From: Bacteroidia bacterium
GTDB taxonomy: Bacteria > Bacteroidota > Bacteroidia > J057
DNA: 64,000 nucleotides
Direction: 5' to 3'
Assembly: GCA_022760475.1 (NCBI GenBank)
Contig: JALEFZ010000005.1
Location: 124,001 to 188,000, forward strand
Position numbers and translations under genes: made by a program. The notes beneath the pieces were generated by a model, which was not told the DNA's origin, did not search any database, and saw only the letters and a list, made by a program, of their open reading frames with translations. Shown here in pieces: positions 48,729-57,858 of the stretch (its first letter is position 1; every line of letters starts with the position of its first letter).

Positions 48729-50831
48729 TATTTTCCGGAATTTCTCCCAGCCATTTCCTCTGATTTTCAGGATATAGCTTCCTTGGGCGATGCCATTTGC
48801 CTGTAGGGCAACTGGACGCTCTGTTTGATTTCTACTCAACTCCCATGTATTTACCAATTGGCCATGGGTAGACCAGAGTTCCAATTTTACATCTTCTGCC
48901 TCGGGCAATTCCAGCCAAAACTCTTCGCCAATCGGATTGGGATAGAGCTTGATATCTTGAGAAAATACAGGCTCAACATTTACCGTACTGGCAACACAAC
49001 TACCAAAAATTTTGATGTTATCGATATACAGGTTATTTCCATAGCCATTTTTGGCGATGAATTTCAACCTGACATTGCTTTCTCCGCTAAATTGAGAAAG
49101 GTCAATCAACTTGCATTGAGCACCTTGGCTTCCCTGGTAACACCAGTCTGCGTCCGAAGTGGGAACAAAATCATTTGAAGTAAAAGATGCGGTCGCAAAA
49201 TTGAAGCTGCCGTTCTCTGCGTCCCTGAATAGCAGGTAAGGATAGTTTTGTCCCCCATCGATAGATGCCCTGATGATTAAAGAGTCTTGGCTTGCTCCTT
49301 GGGCAAAGGATCGATAAGCATGGTCAAAGGCCAATTCCATATCGAAATAGCTGGAAAAATCAAGGTTGGGAGAGATGAGTTCGTCTATCTCCCCTGTTGA
49401 GGAGTAAACAAACATCCTTACGGAGACTGCAAAATCTCCATTAGAACTTCCAGCGACAGAGGAAAGCTCCCAAGTTTCCTCATTATCAGAATTGACAACA
49501 GTCCAATCTTCCAGGCCTGACTCGAAATCCTGTTCGTAAAGCAGGGCATCTCTGTTGGGAGTGATGTTGATAAATGTATTTTTTGTAAGGGAAGAGTTGC
49601 CAATGGTATTGCTTACGGTAAGGCTCACATTATACTGTCCTGGATTGGCATAAGTAACTACTGGATTTTCAAGGGTAGAGCTAGAAGGGGAGCCTCCGGG
49701 GAATGACCATGTCCAAGAGGTGGTAGTGTTGAGGGATTCGTTGAAGAATTGGATCTGACTACCTTGACAGGCAAATCTTTGAGAGGCATCAAAGCGAGCC
49801 AAAGGAGCACCTGTGCCTTGGCATACGGTAGAGCTTAGGAGTGCTCTTCTTCTGGAGGCATTGGCCATGACTGCCCTCATGATGTTTTTTTGGCATTGGG
49901 TAAATACATTCATGCAGGCATCGTCGGTGTAATCCATATAGTTTTCGAACATATCCGGCGTTCCGCAATTTGCAGGTGCTGTTGTAGGACAGCCATAATT
50001 TGGCTGATCGGAAGGAGGGGTATCTGCGCATCCATCGTCGACCCCGCAGCCACCATCTCCCCAGATGTGCTCCAGTCCTAGCCAGTGTCCTACCTCGTGG
50101 GTGGTCGTTCTTCCAAGGTTATAGGGGCCTTGTACTGATCCTTTACGCCCAAAAGAGGTTGGGGTAATGGTAACTCCATCTTTATACACAGGCTCCAGGG
50201 AATCGCTGGGTAAGATGGTAAATCCAAGGAAATCATTTGCCAAGGGCGAAACCCATATATTCAGGTATTTTGTAGGATCCCAATAGGTAGCTTGCTGAAT
50301 GGTATTTTGGTGATAAGTGATTCCATATGGGGGGGCGCGGAAGCCTTCCAGCAACCTGTTTACACGATCTATTCCTGGCTCGGGCATCAAGTTGCCATTG
50401 GGATCAACCAGTGCTAGGCAAAACTCAATTTCAATGTCTGCACCATCTGGATGGGTATTGTAGCCATTGGAGTTTAATCTTCTTCTGAAATCTTCATTGA
50501 GTACATCAATCTGAGAATTGATCTGACTAGCCGTGATATTTCCGCCAATCCCAACTGCCTCATCATCATGAACGACGTGGACTACCACAGGGATGGTAAG
50601 GACATCTCGCTGCACATGATTGCTTTGCCTTCTAAGATTTTCAATCCACTGATGGTAATCTTCTCTACTTCGGGATTGAAATCCCTCCTCTCTCAACAAC
50701 TTTTCAGCCTCAGCCAGTCCACATCTTTCTGTATGTACATGTTGAGCCGAAACCAGCGGTGCGAAAATAAATGCAAACAGAGTCAGAAATAGGATTTTCG
50801 AAAGAAGTCGGGTCAATGAAAAAGCCTTCAT
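48720..50831 (-). CDS. T9SS-secreted M43 (pappalysin-like) zinc metalloprotease with PKD domain
   Basis: 703 residues from the Met at 50831; the upstream extension to 50966 precedes a normal signal peptide (1-29 here, ending LVSAQ) and is rejected. The protease domain (about 70-330) has the metzincin motif HEVGHWLGLEHIWGD and the nearby Cys pattern (GGCGVDDGCADTPP), with the Met-turn region ENYMDYTDDACMNVFT. A PKD domain follows (about 345-425, PLARFDASQRFACQGSQIQF). Next is a jelly-roll-like region (about 430-610, with the VNSDNEETWELSSVAGSS start), and a T9SS type A sorting domain ends the chain (LYPNPIGEEFWLEL). It acts outside the cell on unknown proteins. Confidence 0.92.
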   Translation of the reverse strand: MKAFSLTRLLSKILFLTLFAFIFAPLVSAQHVHTERCGLAEAEKLLREEGFQSRSREDYHQWIENLRRQSNHVQRDVLTIPVVVHVVHDDEAVGIGGNITASQINSQIDVLNEDFRRRLNSNGYNTHPDGADIEIEFCLALVDPNGNLMPEPGIDRVNRLLEGFRAPPYGITYHQNTIQQATYWDPTKYLNIWVSPLANDFLGFTILPSDSLEPVYKDGVTITPTSFGRKGSVQGPYNLGRTTTHEVGHWLGLEHIWGDGGCGVDDGCADTPPSDQPNYGCPTTAPANCGTPDMFENYMDYTDDACMNVFTQCQKNIMRAVMANASRRRALLSSTVCQGTGAPLARFDASQRFACQGSQIQFFNESLNTTTSWTWSFPGGSPSSSTLENPVVTYANPGQYNVSLTVSNTIGNSSLTKNTFINITPNRDALLYEQDFESGLEDWTVVNSDNEETWELSSVAGSSNGDFAVSVRMFVYSSTGEIDELISPNLDFSSYFDMELAFDHAYRSFAQGASQDSLIIRASIDGGQNYPYLLFRDAENGSFNFATASFTSNDFVPTSDADWCYQGSQGAQCKLIDLSQFSGESNVRLKFIAKNGYGNNLYIDNIKIFGSCVASTVNVEPVFSQDIKLYPNPIGEEFWLELPEAEDVKLELWSTHGQLVNTWELSRNQTERPVALQANGIAQGSYILKIRGNGWEKFRKILK

Positions 50832-51003
50832 AGTAAATTTTTGAAGAAGCGCATTATTGAGTTCTGGTGTTAGATTAACCCCTGAAAGGCCTATTGGGTT
50901 TAGGGAATAAACTAATAAAAAAGACAGCGTCAGAACGACTTGCGCCTGACATGCCAACCTATTCAACGTAGGAAGTTGCAGATTCGCTGTATGGAAAATT
51001 AAA

Positions 51004-52410
51004 TTACTGGTATTGTTCTATGAGTTCAAGGATTTCCCGTTCTTTTTTCAACACTGGTAGGAGTTCGAATAAGATTGTATGTTGTGCGGGATCGAGGATA
51101 AGTCCGTTTTCGAGGTAGGTAAATGCCTTATCCATCATGCCAATATCAAAACAGTAGGCTGCACAATAGAAGTACAGTAATGCCTCGTTGGGGTTTATTT
51201 TAATGCCTTCTTCAAGATAAGTAACAGCTCCAATGGGGTTTTTGTGATCGTATAAAACCCGGGCCCAGTCTTGCCAGATGCTAATATCTGAGGGGCTTAG
51301 GCTAATGGCTTGCTCAAGGTATAGGTAGGCATTATATCTCTGTCCAAGTTTGTATTCACATATGGCCATGGCCAGGCAAAGGTCAGCATTTTCGCTGTCC
51401 AATTTATAGGCCTTCTGATAGTAATGTATGGCTTCCAGGTACTTTTCTCTCCTTTCCAGACAGAATCCAAGGCCTATCCACGCATCAATGTGGTAGGGGT
51501 CATGCTTGGTAACTCTCCCGTAATATTTGATGGCGTCATGGAAAAACTCCAGATTTTCATAGCAATCACCTATCTGATAAAGGGTATGTACATTCTCGGG
51601 AGAAAAATAAAGTGCCGATAAGTATGATTGAAGGGCTTCTTGATATTTATCCTTACAAAAGAGAATTTCACCTTTCTTTAGGAGAGCATCTTCATAATCA
51701 TCCTTGATAACCAAGGCATATTCATATGCATCCAGCGCCTGATCAAAAAGGCTAACTTTTTGATTGAGGCAGCCTAGGCGATACCAAACAGTGTGTGAAT
51801 AAGGATTATTGTCAAGATATTTTTCACAAGTCGCAATGGCTTCTGTGATTTTATCCTCTGATTCGTAAAGGTAGGTAAGCTCGATCAGGGCTTCATCGAA
51901 GCCGGGCTTTTCTGCGATTGCTTCCAGGTAATAGGTCTCACTTTCCTTTGGTCTCTGGCAGATCTGGGCGATATTTCCCATGTGAAGCAATAGCTTCGAA
52001 AGATCATCTGTGAAGGCGAGACAAGAGTTCAGGATTTCAATGGCATCCTCGTAGCGGCCCATTTTCCCATATATATCTGCTTTCAGCCCCAAATAATCTT
52101 GAGAAAGGGGACTCAAAATCAAAGCCTGCTCGATTGATTCTTCTGCGCGCTTATGATTGCCTAGCTCAAATAATAAGTACGATTTTTGGTAATGAAGTTG
52201 ACTGTTGGTAGGGAATGTATCAAGTGCAAAAGACACCAACGCCAAGGCCCTTTTCCATTCCTGCCCTTCCACATAGAAATCATAAATCTGGCTGACTCTG
52301 GCTAGATCCATGAAAAAGACTTCATTGTTATTCATCCTCTCCTCAAACTCCCTCGCAATTTGTCTTGATCTATGATCCTCGAAGTCGTTATGTCCAAATG
52401 CTTCTGCCAT
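51004..52410 (-). CDS. Cytosolic TPR protein
   Basis: 468 residues from the Met at 52410 (MAEAFGHNDFED); an upstream frame to 52449 is open but weaker. It is built of about 12 TPR units (for example YHIDAWIGLGFCLERREKYLEAI and EDALLKKGEILFCKDKYQEAL) and lacks signal peptide, membrane segment or enzymatic domain. Proteins of this design in Bacteroidota serve as scaffolds and are often found near T9SS or gliding genes, but no such gene is here. The metalloprotease gene lies 172 bp downstream on the same strand. Confidence 0.85.
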   Translation of the reverse strand: MAEAFGHNDFEDHRSRQIAREFEERMNNNEVFFMDLARVSQIYDFYVEGQEWKRALALVSFALDTFPTNSQLHYQKSYLLFELGNHKRAEESIEQALILSPLSQDYLGLKADIYGKMGRYEDAIEILNSCLAFTDDLSKLLLHMGNIAQICQRPKESETYYLEAIAEKPGFDEALIELTYLYESEDKITEAIATCEKYLDNNPYSHTVWYRLGCLNQKVSLFDQALDAYEYALVIKDDYEDALLKKGEILFCKDKYQEALQSYLSALYFSPENVHTLYQIGDCYENLEFFHDAIKYYGRVTKHDPYHIDAWIGLGFCLERREKYLEAIHYYQKAYKLDSENADLCLAMAICEYKLGQRYNAYLYLEQAISLSPSDISIWQDWARVLYDHKNPIGAVTYLEEGIKINPNEALLYFYCAAYCFDIGMMDKAFTYLENGLILDPAQHTILFELLPVLKKEREILELIEQYQ

Positions 52411-52513
52411 AATGGGAAGGTTATGGTCAACAGATGTGTAGTGGTACAAAAACGGAAATTTCCATTTTGCTTGCTAACAAATGTAAGGCATCATTGGTAA
52501 TTTGTCTACTTGA

Positions 52514-53407
52514 TTAAATAGTCTTTTTTCGGTAAGTTACTGCAAATACTCCTACGAAAACCAGAAATATATAAAAGCCTTTTTCCCAATTTAGCTGTCC
52601 TTTTGCAAAAAAAATGGATAAGAAAGCAACCAAAACTGGCTGAAGGTAAATGTAGATAGAGACCACTGATGGATTGACCTTTGAGAGGGCATAAGCATTG
52701 AAAGAATAGACCAAAACAGTGGTGAATGTTACGATGTAAAGCAAACTCCAATAGGCTTTTACAGGTATTTCTCCCCAATTAACAGCTAATAAATCCGGTG
52801 TGCCCATGGGAATGATGATGAGTCCTCCCATTAAAAATATCCATTTCACGATGGTCAGTGGATGATACTTCTGTGCCAAGGGCCTTACAATTACCAGGTA
52901 GACACCATAGGAGGCAGAGTTGATAAACACAAAAATATCTCCCAGCAAGGTGTTGCCTCCAAGGCTCAGCGTCCTTCCACTCAGGATCAAAAGCAAGGCC
53001 CCTCCAAAGGACAGCAAAAGGCCCAATGCCTTCAGGCCACTTAAGCTCTCAGTGCGCCAAATGGCTGAAATGATAAAGACAAAGACCGGGGAGGTAATCA
53101 TCAAAACCGAGGCATTCAGTTCTACTGTAAGGGATAAGCCCTTGAAAAAGAGCAATTGGTTGATGACAATCCCAAATAGTGAACAGGCTGCCAGAAGTAA
53201 ATAATCCTTTTTGTCTGTAATTTTCTCATTGACCACAAAAGTTCCAATGATAAAGAAGACTGAACTTCCGACGATGTTCCTTATGGCAACAACCCCGAAG
53301 GCTCCGATATAATCAAATACCCATTTGGCGATGAAATAATTGAAGGTGTAGGCAAGTGCTACTGCAAGCAATGCCAAATGAGGGTATATGTTGTCCCTGT
53401 TAGCCAT
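52514..53407 (-). CDS. EamA/DMT-superfamily transporter
   Basis: 297 residues from the Met at 53407 (MANRDN); an extension to 53506 is open but polar and lacks a membrane segment. Ten membrane helices in two EamA repeats (about 10-140 and 155-290), with the conserved short motifs ALAYTFNYFIAKW, LLLAACSLFGIVINQLLFFKGL and PVLVAFLSIFFAKGQLNWEKGF. Members export or import small metabolites such as amino acids. The substrate is unknown. Stands alone. Confidence 0.92.
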   Translation of the reverse strand: MANRDNIYPHLALLAVALAYTFNYFIAKWVFDYIGAFGVVAIRNIVGSSVFFIIGTFVVNEKITDKKDYLLLAACSLFGIVINQLLFFKGLSLTVELNASVLMITSPVFVFIISAIWRTESLSGLKALGLLLSFGGALLLILSGRTLSLGGNTLLGDIFVFINSASYGVYLVIVRPLAQKYHPLTIVKWIFLMGGLIIIPMGTPDLLAVNWGEIPVKAYWSLLYIVTFTTVLVYSFNAYALSKVNPSVVSIYIYLQPVLVAFLSIFFAKGQLNWEKGFYIFLVFVGVFAVTYRKKTI

Positions 53408-53550
53408 CTGAGAAGTGTTTTTGAGGATGGCGCGAAGATAGGTAAAATAAGGGAGCTTTGGTGTTCTGGGACTGACTTCAAAATTATTCCTATCAATAAG
53501 TACCAAGGCAGAGGGCTATTTTCCAACCGCCTTGATACGAATTTAGTATG

Positions 53551-55458
53551 CTACTCCAATTGGTTGGAGATGGGTTGGTTTTTGGGATATTCTACCTCAT
53601 ATGAAAATCGAAGTACTTTCTTCTCCCCGGCTTTGAGGCTTAGTTTCCACTCCAATTCACCTTTGAGGTAGGTATAATTGGCTTCGCTACTCTCTTTGAG
53701 CAAGACTTTTATGTTGTCATTGGGTGAAATGGGGATCTGGTCGAGGATTCTGATTTGTACGGTACTTTGTTTGTTGTTGAGGATGGTGATTTCGAAGGCG
53801 CGCGAATCTCTTACCTTGGAGCCAAAGAACTTCCTTTCGCCATAGTCTTTGACCTTTTGTCGCTGGATCAGGATGTTGTTGTCTCTACCTAGAGATAGGC
53901 GGAGGGTATCGTTGACATATCGGGTGTCCAGCAATGAATTGCCAACGTATTGATCTTCGAAGAAGAGGCGGGCTTGGCCTGAGAGGAAGTTGTACTGCCC
54001 CCAGTCTGTGAGGCTGGTAGTCAGGTAAGCCTTTTCATCTAGTTTGGGAACGGAATTGTATTCGTAGTCAACTTCAATTTCCTCTTCCACCATGGTAATC
54101 TTTTTGGCTTTGCCATCAGAATTGACTGAGTATGGCAACTGAAGTTTGTAGGAGAAATTGGTCTGGTAGCTTAATTTCTCCATTGGAATGAGCTTTTTGG
54201 TCTTTCTTCGGGCTTTATAATCTGTCCTGTCCCTTACCTTAACTCCGTCGACATAATACCGAGTCGCTGGCTGGATGGCTTGAGCTTTGAGGACCCTTTC
54301 CGTTAGTTTTTCTGACATCCCTTTGAATGGAACCATTTTGGTAGTCTTAAATCCAGGGCTTGAATTCACACCGATCTCTTGATAACCCCTCAATACCGCA
54401 GTAAGTCTTCCATTAGGTTCCGGCATTTGAATTTCATACTCTCCATTTGCATCTGTAAGCGTGGAGATGGTCGTTCCGGCCAGGCTAATTCGAACACCTT
54501 CCAATGGATAACCATTTGCATCAGTAATTCTTCCCTGGGCAGTAGTGATGAAGGAAGTTGGATAAGCCGAATTCCTTTTTGTTGTATTGGGAGCTTTGGA
54601 ATTGTTTTTTCCTATTCGCCATGGGCTAAGCCTGGGAAGGGTGCTGTTTTGACTGGGGTTACCGGATGAGATGGTGAGTGATACACCTTCCCAATCAATC
54701 CCTGTTTGTTGGAAGATCGAGGCGTGGTAGCGGATTTGTAGAGGCGAATCCACGCTCTGCGCCTTGATGTCATAGGATGGAATCCAGCCACATTCACCTA
54801 CGAGATAACTCAATGCTAGGGGGAAATTTCCTGCTTCGCTTGCCTCTAGAGAGATGCTGACCTCTGTCCTGACCCTGGCTTCCCCTTTTGAAATCTGGTT
54901 CATTTGTAGGGCATACCTATGGTTGATGCGCTGTTTTTCTGCAATCTCAAAGTTTTTCATCAGCAGTCCTTTTTCCAACTTACCCAATGCCTCACGAAAA
55001 TAATCCATGCTTGCCCTTAGGCTTTCGGCATCAAGCCCTTGCTGGCCTCCCATTTCTTTGTTGGCCATTAGAACTTCTTTTTCCTGCTGAAGGATAGATC
55101 GTTCTGTATTTAGTAAATCTATTTCCCTTCTGAGCTTTTCCTGCTTGTCTTTCAGCTTTTCTACTTCTTCTCTAAGCTCATTTTCATTTAAAAAATTATA
55201 ATTATGGCTGATGGATAAGAGGGTAAGGCCAGGAGATTTTAGACGAATGCTTTGTGGATCTAATTCTGGAGATAAATTCTCAAAAATGACTTCATTTTCT
55301 CCTTTGGATAGACTTACCTCTTTTGTTCTCAGAATTTCTGCCCCTTCCAAATAGACCGTTACACTTTGGATTTCAGACTTGATTTGTTGGGAATGGCTTT
55401 GAGCAATCAGCGAAGAGGCCAAAATAATTCCAGTAAACAGCAGTAAATAGGTTTTCAT
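53551..55458 (-). CDS. DUF4139 (mucoidy inhibitor MuiA-like) protein with inserted carboxypeptidase-regulatory-like domain
   Basis: 635 residues. Signal peptide 1-19 (ending LIAQ); N-terminal DUF4140 (about 26-125: SVTVYLEGAEILRTKEVSLS); coiled coil about 90-135; DUF4139 (about 200-635, for example LSYLVGECGWIPSYDIKAQ and VRDSRAFEITILNNKQSTVQI). Inside DUF4139, at about 307-365, sits a carboxypeptidase-regulatory-like beta-sandwich (GRITDANGYPLEGVRISLAG, TLTDANGEYEI), a module normally found at the start of TonB receptors. The family is envelope-related; the name MuiA comes from one case affecting mucoidy and the biochemical role is unknown. Confidence 0.87.
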   Translation of the reverse strand: MKTYLLLFTGIILASSLIAQSHSQQIKSEIQSVTVYLEGAEILRTKEVSLSKGENEVIFENLSPELDPQSIRLKSPGLTLLSISHNYNFLNENELREEVEKLKDKQEKLRREIDLLNTERSILQQEKEVLMANKEMGGQQGLDAESLRASMDYFREALGKLEKGLLMKNFEIAEKQRINHRYALQMNQISKGEARVRTEVSISLEASEAGNFPLALSYLVGECGWIPSYDIKAQSVDSPLQIRYHASIFQQTGIDWEGVSLTISSGNPSQNSTLPRLSPWRIGKNNSKAPNTTKRNSAYPTSFITTAQGRITDANGYPLEGVRISLAGTTISTLTDANGEYEIQMPEPNGRLTAVLRGYQEIGVNSSPGFKTTKMVPFKGMSEKLTERVLKAQAIQPATRYYVDGVKVRDRTDYKARRKTKKLIPMEKLSYQTNFSYKLQLPYSVNSDGKAKKITMVEEEIEVDYEYNSVPKLDEKAYLTTSLTDWGQYNFLSGQARLFFEDQYVGNSLLDTRYVNDTLRLSLGRDNNILIQRQKVKDYGERKFFGSKVRDSRAFEITILNNKQSTVQIRILDQIPISPNDNIKVLLKESSEANYTYLKGELEWKLSLKAGEKKVLRFSYEVEYPKNQPISNQLE

Positions 55459-55649
55459 TATGTGTTTTTGAAATAAGATATGATTATTAAACCTCTTCCA
55501 TAATTTTTTTTATAAATCTGTAAGTTTATGTCCTGTGGGTAGAGAATTTAAGTTCTAATAGGGGGATGGTGCTGAAAAAGTTAATTATGCCATTAAGCAG
55601 GAAAATTATGTTTGAATCAATAGATATTTAATCACCCTAAGGGAATTGT

Positions 55650-56444
55650 ATGGACAAAATAATCGGAATTGCATTTTTTCTTTTGATCAGCCTATGTCCT
55701 GGCCTTTTTGCCCAGGATTTTGGCATCATCAATGACCCTGATGGATATACCAACGTGAGGGATGAACCTAACTCGAAGGCAAAAATCGTTGGGAAAATTG
55801 CCAATGGAGAGTTGTTTTTTCTTTACAACTATTCAAGGGAGATACTGGAAGGGAATGGCATTACTTATGATCCAAATTGGCCCTTGATCAATTTCTCAGG
55901 CTGGCCTGAGCATTATTTCGATACCGAAATCACCGAGAACCTGAAGAAACAAGGCATTCCTTTAAAAAAGCGAGAGTTTGAAGGCTACATATTTAAGGGG
56001 AAAATCAAGGCCATTTCACAAATGGAAGCCTTGAAGGGACATCAGCTCGGTCCGGATTTTCTGGTTTTCTCAGATGGGGAAAGCAGTTTTTTGATTAAGT
56101 CGGGCCCTTTTACAGAAGAGAATCACAAGGTCGAACGCAAGGAACGGTATGGAGTTGTAAAAATAGATGGCAGGGAGCCGCTGGGTACAGACGGAGGTTT
56201 ACCTAAAAATGAATTCAAGTGGATCAAGTTTGTAGAGGGGGATAAGATAATGGATATTTCCATGTCATCGGTTCAGCATTTATATGAACCCAGAATGCGA
56301 ACAAAATCCACCAAGATGTTCAAAGGAGAAGATGGGACTTATTACCTGAGCATGACCAATAGTGATGGGGCGGGGGCTTATGTGGCTTGCATTTCTTTCA
56401 AGGGGGGGAAGGTCAAGGCCTTGACAGCCCAGTCCGTTTTTTAG
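55650..56444 (+). CDS. Secreted SH3-like domain protein
   Basis: 264 residues with a signal peptide (1-20, ending LFAQ). Residues about 22-65 form a bacterial SH3 (SH3_3) domain, DPDGYTNVRDEPNSKAKIVGKIANGE. This is followed by a unique region of about 200 residues with mixed alpha/beta character, ending YVACISFKGGKVKALTAQS. SH3_3 domains often bind cell-wall or exopolysaccharide. The long C-terminal region contains no known enzyme motif; it may be an adaptor. Monocistronic and convergent with rpsT. Confidence 0.75.
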   Translation: MDKIIGIAFFLLISLCPGLFAQDFGIINDPDGYTNVRDEPNSKAKIVGKIANGELFFLYNYSREILEGNGITYDPNWPLINFSGWPEHYFDTEITENLKKQGIPLKKREFEGYIFKGKIKAISQMEALKGHQLGPDFLVFSDGESSFLIKSGPFTEENHKVERKERYGVVKIDGREPLGTDGGLPKNEFKWIKFVEGDKIMDISMSSVQHLYEPRMRTKSTKMFKGEDGTYYLSMTNSDGAGAYVACISFKGGKVKALTAQSVF

Positions 56445-56469
56445 GATATAAGCCATTAAAGCAGAAAAT

Positions 56470-56493
56470 GGGAAGTTCCTTTCGAAACTTCCC
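56470..56493. terminator. Bidirectional intrinsic terminator
   Basis: GGGAAGTT / AACTTCCC with an 8-nt loop, between the convergent SH3-like gene (ends 56444) and rpsT (ends 56525). T-rich sequence flanks both sides. Confidence 0.75.
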
Positions 56494-56524
56494 TATATCT
56501 TTTACTCAAATGCCTTAAAATGAA

Positions 56525-56779
56525 TTAGGCAAGGCTGTTGACGTACTTGGTCAGCTTGCTCTTCAAGTTGGAGGCGTTGTTCTTGTGAATGATGTTCACC
56601 TTCGCTACACGGTCAATGATAGAGATTACTTTCGGAAGCATCTCTTCAGCCTGAGCCTTGTCAGTAGTTGTGCGTAAACGCTTGATATAGGTACGCATTG
56701 TAGTTTTCTTGTACCTGTTGCGTAGACGACGAACAGCTATCTGGCGAATTCTCTTTTTTGCTGATTTATGATGAGCCAT
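56525..56779 (-). CDS. rpsT: 30S ribosomal protein S20
   Basis: 84 residues, the usual length for S20, mostly helical and basic (MAHHKSAKKRIRQIAVRRLR) with the central MRTYIKRLRTTTDKAQAEEML and VDRVAK-like IIDRVAKVNIIHKN segments. Binds 16S rRNA early in 30S assembly. Monocistronic, as usual. Confidence 0.97.
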   Translation of the reverse strand: MAHHKSAKKRIRQIAVRRLRNRYKKTTMRTYIKRLRTTTDKAQAEEMLPKVISIIDRVAKVNIIHKNNASNLKSKLTKYVNSLA

Positions 56780-56914
56780 TTGATTGTTTTATATGCTTCT
56801 TTCCTTGAATTGGACGGCAAATATAACTAAAGATTACTTTTTTACAAAATGGCTGTCTATTATTGTTTTGGATTCATGTCCTTCATTCGATACTGACTAC
56901 CAAGCTACTCCAAC

Positions 56915-57733
56915 ATGAAAATTACCATTAGCATCGATAATCAAAGCTATTCTCTGGGTGCACCTCAGGACATTGGCATTTCTTTAAATTTCAATGGAGC
57001 CCAACCCAATACCTATGGCGTACCTAAGGCAAAGGCTCAGGCCTTTGAGGGGCAAGGATTTGTCGGAGACGTGTCCAGGGGAGGTAGCTGTAACTTTGAG
57101 GTCTATGAATTTGTGCCGCATTGCAATGGGACCCATACTGAATGTGTTGGCCACTTGACGGAGGAAAAGGTATTTGTCCATGAAGTTCTACATAAAAGCC
57201 TTTTGACGGCCAGCCTCATTACGGTAGCACTTTCAACTGATTCTTCCAATGGTCAGGACTCTTATCAACCCCCCTTGGAAGATGGCGATTTTTTTGTGGG
57301 ACTCGGGCCTTTAGCAAAAGCCCTGGAAGGAGCTGACAAAAACTTCCTGGAAGCACTAATTATTCGAACACTTCCCAATGCGGGGGATAAAAAATCTAGA
57401 AACTATATGCTAGACACCTGCCCTTTTTTCTCAAATGAGGCCATGAAGTTTATTGTAAGCCTTGGGGTAAAACATCTGTTGGTGGATTTTCCGTCAGTAG
57501 ATCGTCTTTTTGATGATGGGAAACTCAGCAACCATAGGATCTATTGGGGCATAGTGGAGGGGGAAAAGAATATTCCTGAAAAAGTCTGGGCAGAAAAAAC
57601 CATTACCGAGATGGTCTTTGTAGAGAATAACATTCTGGATGGCAACTATCTCTTGGAATTGCAAATTGCTCCCTTTATGGCAGATGCTTCTCCTAGTAGG
57701 CCCCGCTTATTCCCTTTAAAGCCAGAGAATTGA
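56915..57733 (+). CDS. Cyclase-family (arylformamidase-like) metal-dependent hydrolase
   Basis: 272 residues, no signal peptide. The family motif HxGTHxD/ExxxH is HCNGTHTECVGHL (about 67-79), with Glu for the common Asp, and further metal-site residues lie in the second half (HLLVDFPSVDRLFDDG). The cyclase/DUF superfamily includes kynurenine formamidase and isatin hydrolase. The substrate here is unknown and no kynurenine gene is nearby. The N-terminal 50 residues are beta-rich and absent from short members. Confidence 0.87.
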   Translation: MKITISIDNQSYSLGAPQDIGISLNFNGAQPNTYGVPKAKAQAFEGQGFVGDVSRGGSCNFEVYEFVPHCNGTHTECVGHLTEEKVFVHEVLHKSLLTASLITVALSTDSSNGQDSYQPPLEDGDFFVGLGPLAKALEGADKNFLEALIIRTLPNAGDKKSRNYMLDTCPFFSNEAMKFIVSLGVKHLLVDFPSVDRLFDDGKLSNHRIYWGIVEGEKNIPEKVWAEKTITEMVFVENNILDGNYLLELQIAPFMADASPSRPRLFPLKPEN

Positions 57734-57858
57734 TGCCTAAACTATTTCATTTGGGAAATAATTGCTATCGGCATCATTTGCAAAAAACAATAGTTTAGAT
57801 GGCTGAATAATTTGCTATATTAGGTCAGCGTCTCCCAGGATAATAATAACATCAAAAA

